In this document: positions 58,910 to 64,000 of the stretch, one piece after another
Layout of the letters: the number at the start of each line of letters is the position of its first letter
How positions within the stretch are numbered: the first letter of the stretch is position 1
NCBI GenBank assembly: GCA_033977485.1
Contig: CM066991.1
Location: 57,779,350-57,843,349 of the forward strand
Direction of reading: 5' to 3'
Source of the DNA: Hydrangea macrophylla
Lineage: Eukaryota; Streptophyta; Magnoliopsida; Cornales; Hydrangeaceae
Length of the DNA: 64,000 nt
Translations under genes and position numbers: made by a program
The notes under the pieces: model-generated
Told to the model about the DNA's origin: nothing
Seen by the model: only the letters and a program-made list of their open reading frames with translations
The model's database searches: none

Positions 58910-59812
58910 CATAGACCATATTGCTTCTATTTAAAAACTCCAAGGACTAAATTGATATAATTGAAACTACATGGACTAAAATAAGACATGAACCAAACTT
59001 TAAAGACATATTTTGTAATTAGGCCTAATTTCAAAATTTTGATAAGGAAGATAAAAATTTTAGGTTTTGGAAATAAATCCTTCCTACCTTATATTATAAC
59101 AGTGTAACTCATATCACAACTTAGCTTAAATTTTGTGGTTGTTATCCTACCATGGTATAGTTTACACCACAAAGTTAAAGTTGATAGTGTAATTAAACTT
59201 AAAGTTAGTGTACCATTAATTTTGTTTATACTACGAGCAAACATTTAGAGTTTTGACCGTTTTAGTACCACACGTTTGAAGATTAACCGGCCATACCGAA
59301 ATGGTGATATGTTAACCATCACCTCCCCCACAATTGAATGTTAACGATCCAACTTCCACACGGGTCCACCTCCCAAAGCTAGCTATTGCTACTAATTGCC
59401 AAATAGTCAAGTTGTCCGTTTAATTTCAAAATAGTCAATTTTTATCCGGTTTGTTCACTACACCATTATGAGACAACAATCTATCCAACAACTTAACTTA
59501 AGTTCAAACTAAATTTCATTACACCATTGGATAATTTGGATGCTATAATTCTAATTGAGTCTATCTAATTAATAAATATTCAATGCAATGGTATATTATG
59601 TCACTAAAATAACATACTCACATATTAAAAAATTATTTTTATGTAAATGAGATTTTTCTGAAAAAAAAAAAAATAAATAAATAATTCAAATTTAAACATT
59701 ATACCACACCAACAAAGTGACAATTACAATGAATATTTTTTCCTTCCTAATTACATCACTACCATAAAATAAGGACCACACACAGCTTGTGAGAGAACCC
59801 AATTGATACTTA
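58910..59812. other. AT-rich intergenic DNA
   Basis: No gene seen. The start (58920-59030) contains a worn GGACTAAATTGATATAATTGAAACT motif of the kind found in old plant retroelements. A poly-A stretch lies at 59660-59685. Confidence 0.55.
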
Positions 59813-60090
59813 GAGTCTGTTTGTCATTGCTTATTTGTCTATTTTAAGCAGTTCTGATGGCCCAAACTGCTTATTGATATGTTTGTTTCAGTAAAAATAT
59901 AAGCAGATTTGATCCAAAAAGCAGTTTGACAATAAGCAGGTGGGGGGGTGCTTTTCAAGATTAGCTCTATGATTAATCAATTCACAGCATATTAACCAAA
60001 CACCCAAACCATAATAAGCAGTTCTACTTTTAAGCAGTTCTACCAATCACGATCAAGATCGCATAAGCATAGGCGCAGCCAAACAGGCTC
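59813..60090. mobile_element. Harbinger/Tourist-type MITE
   Basis: 278 bp bounded by GAGTCTGTTTG on the left and CAAACAGGCTC on the right (one mismatch as inverted repeats), with TTA on both sides (59810-59812 and 60091-60093). The GAGCCTGTTTGG-like terminus and TTA target fit PIF/Harbinger MITEs. AAGCAGTT motifs recur inside. No coding capacity. Confidence 0.85.
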
Positions 60091-60342
60091 TTAGCGTCCT
60101 TTTGATCACTAATCTGTCGTGATCCCTACAGACGATATATATGCAAATATATACACATATACATACGGAGTATACTCTTTAGTACTTTCAGGTTCAGTAA
60201 ATCAAGCTTCACTGCTACAGCAAAATGGAAATTTCTTTTTGCTCTCGAAAAGGAATACGTACGTCTGCCATGTATGTATATTTAGCCCTAAAATAAAAAT
60301 GGAAAGAAAAAAAAAAACTGTAAATTAAGTATGAGATTTAAC

Positions 60343-60350
60343 TATAAATA
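60343..60350 (+). promoter_or_regulatory. TATA box, probable GDH promoter
   Basis: TATAAATA, followed about 25-30 bp later by a CA-rich region that could hold the transcription start. It lies about 2.9 kb upstream of the GDH start codon, so assignment to that gene depends on the leader intron proposed below. Confidence 0.55.
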
Positions 60351-60374
60351 CGAAGACCTCACGAAATCGAAATC

Positions 60375-60583
60375 ACAAAACCCAAGCAAGAGTAGTTTAG
60401 AGTTGCGAAATCAACATTCCAATTCCACAACCTCCTAGTTTTTTTTTTTTTTTTTGCAATTCTCTTTGTTTGGGGGAATTTGAGAGTGATCATTATGATG
60501 ATGATGACGATGACTTCATAAATGTGGATTTCGAGTCGGATTCACGTACTTTTACCTTCAATTTTGTGCTTCCACGTCTGATT

Positions 60584-60639
<56 letters not shown>

Positions 60640-60743
60640 CAATAGTCTTTTCCTCTGTGTTTCTCTCTCTCTATACTATAGCAGCACAGTGGGGGGGAAG
60701 TTGGTTTCGTTAATGGAATATGTGTTGATTCTGTCGGAATAAG
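60375..60743 (+). other. Probable 5'-UTR exon of the GDH gene with uORF and TC repeat
   Basis: Between the TATA box and a strong splice donor AATAAG/GTATGT at 60744. It contains a poly-T tract (60440-60455), a short upstream ORF starting ATGATGATGATG at 60495 and ending TAA at 60519-60521, and a TC microsatellite (about 60584-60636). The exon is inferred from these signals and from the 3' splice site at 63248-63249; there is no direct evidence in the window. Confidence 0.5.
60584..60636. repeat. (TC)n microsatellite
   Basis: About 26 uninterrupted TC units within the proposed 5'-UTR. Length variation here would alter the GDH leader. Confidence 0.93.
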
Positions 60744-63249
60744 GTATGTAGGGTCATCATGTTTTCTACAATTCTTTCCCTATTACTCCCACAAAATATG
60801 TACATATATATATATACATGTATTTACATCCTCAAATGTTGGAATTTGGCTTCAAGTGATGATGTCTGTACTGGCAAATTTTTTATTTTTTTTCTTTTTG
60901 GATTCCATTTTAGGAATATGATTCTAATTCTGATTCTTGTGTTGTTGTTTCCACTATAAATTTGTAGATTCGGGAGTCATCAACTTGGATACATGCTTAT
61001 ATATGTCACTCTCTTGGCTTGACGTACACCAAAATTAAACATTCAGTAGTTGGTGTGAAACTTCTTCTCCATCTTTTCGGTATGATCTCTTGCATACTTT
61101 TCTCTCTGTTTCATACTATGTATTTTATTTATATAGTATCGTGGTACATTGATGATAAGTTAATAGCTCTTTTATTATTATTTTTTTAGTTTTAATTTTA
61201 TCTTTTTTTCATTTATTGAGTTTATCATATGGTTCATTTTGGCGCAATGGTAAGGTTGCTCCATTGTGACCTGAAGGTCATGGGTTTCGAACCTGGAAAT
61301 AGCCTCATTGCTTGTAGGGGTAAAGCTGCATACATCTCACCCTCCTTAAACCCTGCAATGGCGGGATACTCGTGCACTGGGCTGCCCTTCAATGGATGGA
61401 TACTTGTGCACTGGGCTGCCCTTTATCATATGGTTCACCCGCGTTGAGCTATTTTGAAAGTTATGACAAAAAAAGAAGGTTTTTTTGGGGTGTGTGTGTG
61501 TGTGTGGAGCCCTCCCTCATCATCTAGCAGTTCATCAAAGTCGAGCCCTTGGGCCGGTTGATTTGTAATTGGACCCCATCACTACCCACTAGTAGTCTGG
61601 ACGGATTTCAGGCCGTATGTCATACCGGCTTCTATAGCTGGGACTAGTTAATGCTAAAAAAATGGCTCTTGTGGAATTGACTAGTGGACCATAGCATAAG
61701 TCTCATGAATTCATAATTGTATTTTACCATGTCAAATTGCCATAGTATTGCATAGGAGCATGAACTGATCGTCCGTCGATCTGTGAGATTTTTAAACGAG
61801 TGATAGTACACAAATGGCTGTCACACAGTTCAGGTTATCTTGAATAAGAAGTGAGTATGATTGCCACCATGAGATAATATTAATTGGCTTAACCTGGTCA
61901 GTAGAGCAACGATTAGCTTAACATAATGTTAGCACCATGTAATTAAGAGAGCTAATTAGCATGACCTGGTCCCTATAAGAATTGACTCTAATTAAAACCA
62001 AATGACAATATGTGGGGAGACTATTGTGTACTTGCATCATGTTGATATTTAGTTGGTCATCATCCGATTATTGGGAACTGTTTCTGTTATATATCATGAT
62101 ATAATAAATATACAAAGAACTGCTATCCCATGAATGGGGACAAAATTGCCTTCTTCCTACAAGTTTGGCTTAATTTTTTCTTTTTTTTTTTTTGCTAGAA
62201 AAGAAAACATGAGTTCTTAATTGTTGAATGCTGTCTGGTTGGTGCTGGTTGGATTGACTAATTCGAAAGTGAAGGCTGAGCTGGGTAGGCTCAGCATGTT
62301 AGAGTCTTATGCAGCAACTGGATAATGTTTGTTACTTATTTAAAAAGGAGGTACCAGAATTTCAAAGTTCAGCTTAACTTTTTCTGGTGAAAAGATTGAA
62401 AGGAATAAAATAAAGAGGTCTGTTTATTAAAAAGATAGAAATGTTGGAGATTGGGATGACACTGTCTTGATATGGTCAATTTGGGCAAATAATTTTAAGT
62501 CACAAACTGCTCAAACATCAATGCATGTATCATCTTCCTTTAGTTAAATTTGCCCCAAAACTTAATTAGCCCACTAACAATTTGTAAGGCATGATAAAAT
62601 AAAAGATAAAAAAACAAAAAAAAATTCAGTGCTTGAATGAAAGATATAAAATCTTGCTTTTTAACCCAATTCACCGAGTACTTTATTATAGAAAGGAAAA
62701 AAATTTAAATTTCCAAGTTGGTTTCGGTATCGAGGGTAAGGGTGTATTACAATTAACAAAAGAGAAACAAAATGTATTACATGGACAATGGCAAGTGCCT
62801 ACTCATCGGTTAGTTCCTCAGTTTTAACAGGCCTATTAAACAGGACAAGATTAGAACTAATGCGGGTATTCTGAGTTATAGTTAGTTAATAATGCTGAGT
62901 TTGAAATCCCTTGCCTGTGAAGGTTTTAGGCATATTGAAGAAAAAATTAGTAAGAACAAAATATGATGGTTAACCTGTTTATATTTCGTTGATAAATGAG
63001 TATTTATATTCTGTATCTGCTTTAGATCATTAAAGAAATATGATATGCTTTAAATAGATTTTCTTTTCGAACATATTTTCTTTTCATTCCATTTGCCTAT
63101 ATAACATATCCTTCGTATATGATTGAAAATACTGTCTTCTTAATTTTTTACCTCTGTTTGTTTCTCATAACAATTATTCGGGTTGATTTATCCATCTGAC
63201 TCTGCATCCAGAAGTGACAGATCTTATCTTCTCTCTTTGGCTCTTCAGG
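60744..63249 (+). other. Probable leader intron of the GDH gene
   Basis: Donor GTATGT at 60744, acceptor CTCTTCAG ending at 63248 or one base later, 18 bases before the start codon. The interval is T-rich in parts and has no supported gene except the SINE at 61237-61421. About 1.8 kb from 61438 holds nothing else I can identify. Confidence 0.5.
61237..61421 (+). mobile_element. Au-type SINE
   Basis: A tRNA-derived retroposon. The A-box-like TGGCGCAATGGTAAGG is at 61240 and the B-box-like GTTTCGAACCT at 61284. Body motifs of the plant Au SINE family follow (GCTGCATACATC, GTGCACTGGGCTGCCCTT) with a short T-rich end. A perfect 16-bp target duplication, TTTATCATATGGTTCA, flanks it at 61221-61236 and 61422-61437. 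The 3' part ATACTYGTGCACTGGGCTGCCCTT is present twice in tandem, about 34 bp apart. Confidence 0.93.

Positions 63250-64000
<751 letters not shown>

Noticed and set aside
60470..60742. 90-codon frame with an Asp run and Leu-Ser repeat
   Set aside because: The frame begins with a TTG and its second half is the TC microsatellite. It lies in a probable 5'-UTR.
61240..61310. tRNA gene
   Set aside because: It has A- and B-box-like motifs but no cloverleaf continuation. The body and 16-bp duplication identify an Au SINE.
62633..62827. 64-codon frame in the proposed GDH leader intron
   Set aside because: No recognised domain or supporting signals. I considered an organelle-derived fragment but could not place it.

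Overview
The window is nuclear DNA of a flowering plant, most likely a eudicot. The evidence is Ty1/Copia and Ty3 retrotransposons of plant type, an Au-type SINE, Stowaway and Harbinger MITEs, a nuclear copy of plastid ndhF, and the start of an intron-containing glutamate dehydrogenase gene. No species is claimed. About 57 kb of the 64 kb is nested transposable-element DNA, and the only convincing host gene begins at the right edge.

Layout. 1-1878: 5' end of a decayed Ty3 element (Tat/Retand-like gag, minus strand) with its LTR. 1879-2596: simple repeats and a CGAGCC-rich repeat. 2597-31184: an old LTR and interior remnant (called X, minus strand), split by two Copia elements. Copia C (2990-20553, 5-bp target duplication ACATA) lies in X's LTR. 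Its own 3' LTR received a ~640-bp plastid ndhF fragment, and its integrase region received Copia B (7006-15440, target duplication CTAGG). Copia A (20803-29703) lies just beyond the X LTR and carries a Stowaway MITE in its leader. 31185-32589: a second chromovirus-type LTR (Y) with a GGGTTT array. 32590-36798: LTR, leader and intact gag of Copia D (plus strand), cut off by a chromovirus (G1, minus strand, 36799-43739) with an uninterrupted 1504-codon gag-pol. A young, nearly intact Athila-type element (43740-56183, target duplication ATCAC, two LTRs of 1639 bp) sits in the G1 leader. 56189-58909: a long X-type LTR with an acidic open frame. G1's own 5' LTR and Copia D's 3' half are absent, so an older deletion or recombination probably joined G1 to this LTR.

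58910-64000: gene-flanking DNA with a Harbinger-type MITE, a TATA box, a probable 5'-UTR exon with a leader intron holding an Au SINE with a perfect 16-bp duplication, and coding exon 1 of a GDH1-type NAD-dependent glutamate dehydrogenase.

Main oddity. Copia A, C and D, chromovirus G1 and the Athila element all carry arrays of short palindromes with core ATCGAT (TTCGATCGATCGAA or CCAATCGATTGG types). One array lies just upstream of the LTR TATA box and a second lies in the transcribed 5' region. The same layout in three unrelated LTR-retrotransposon lineages is the best candidate here for an undescribed shared cis-regulatory or RNA system.
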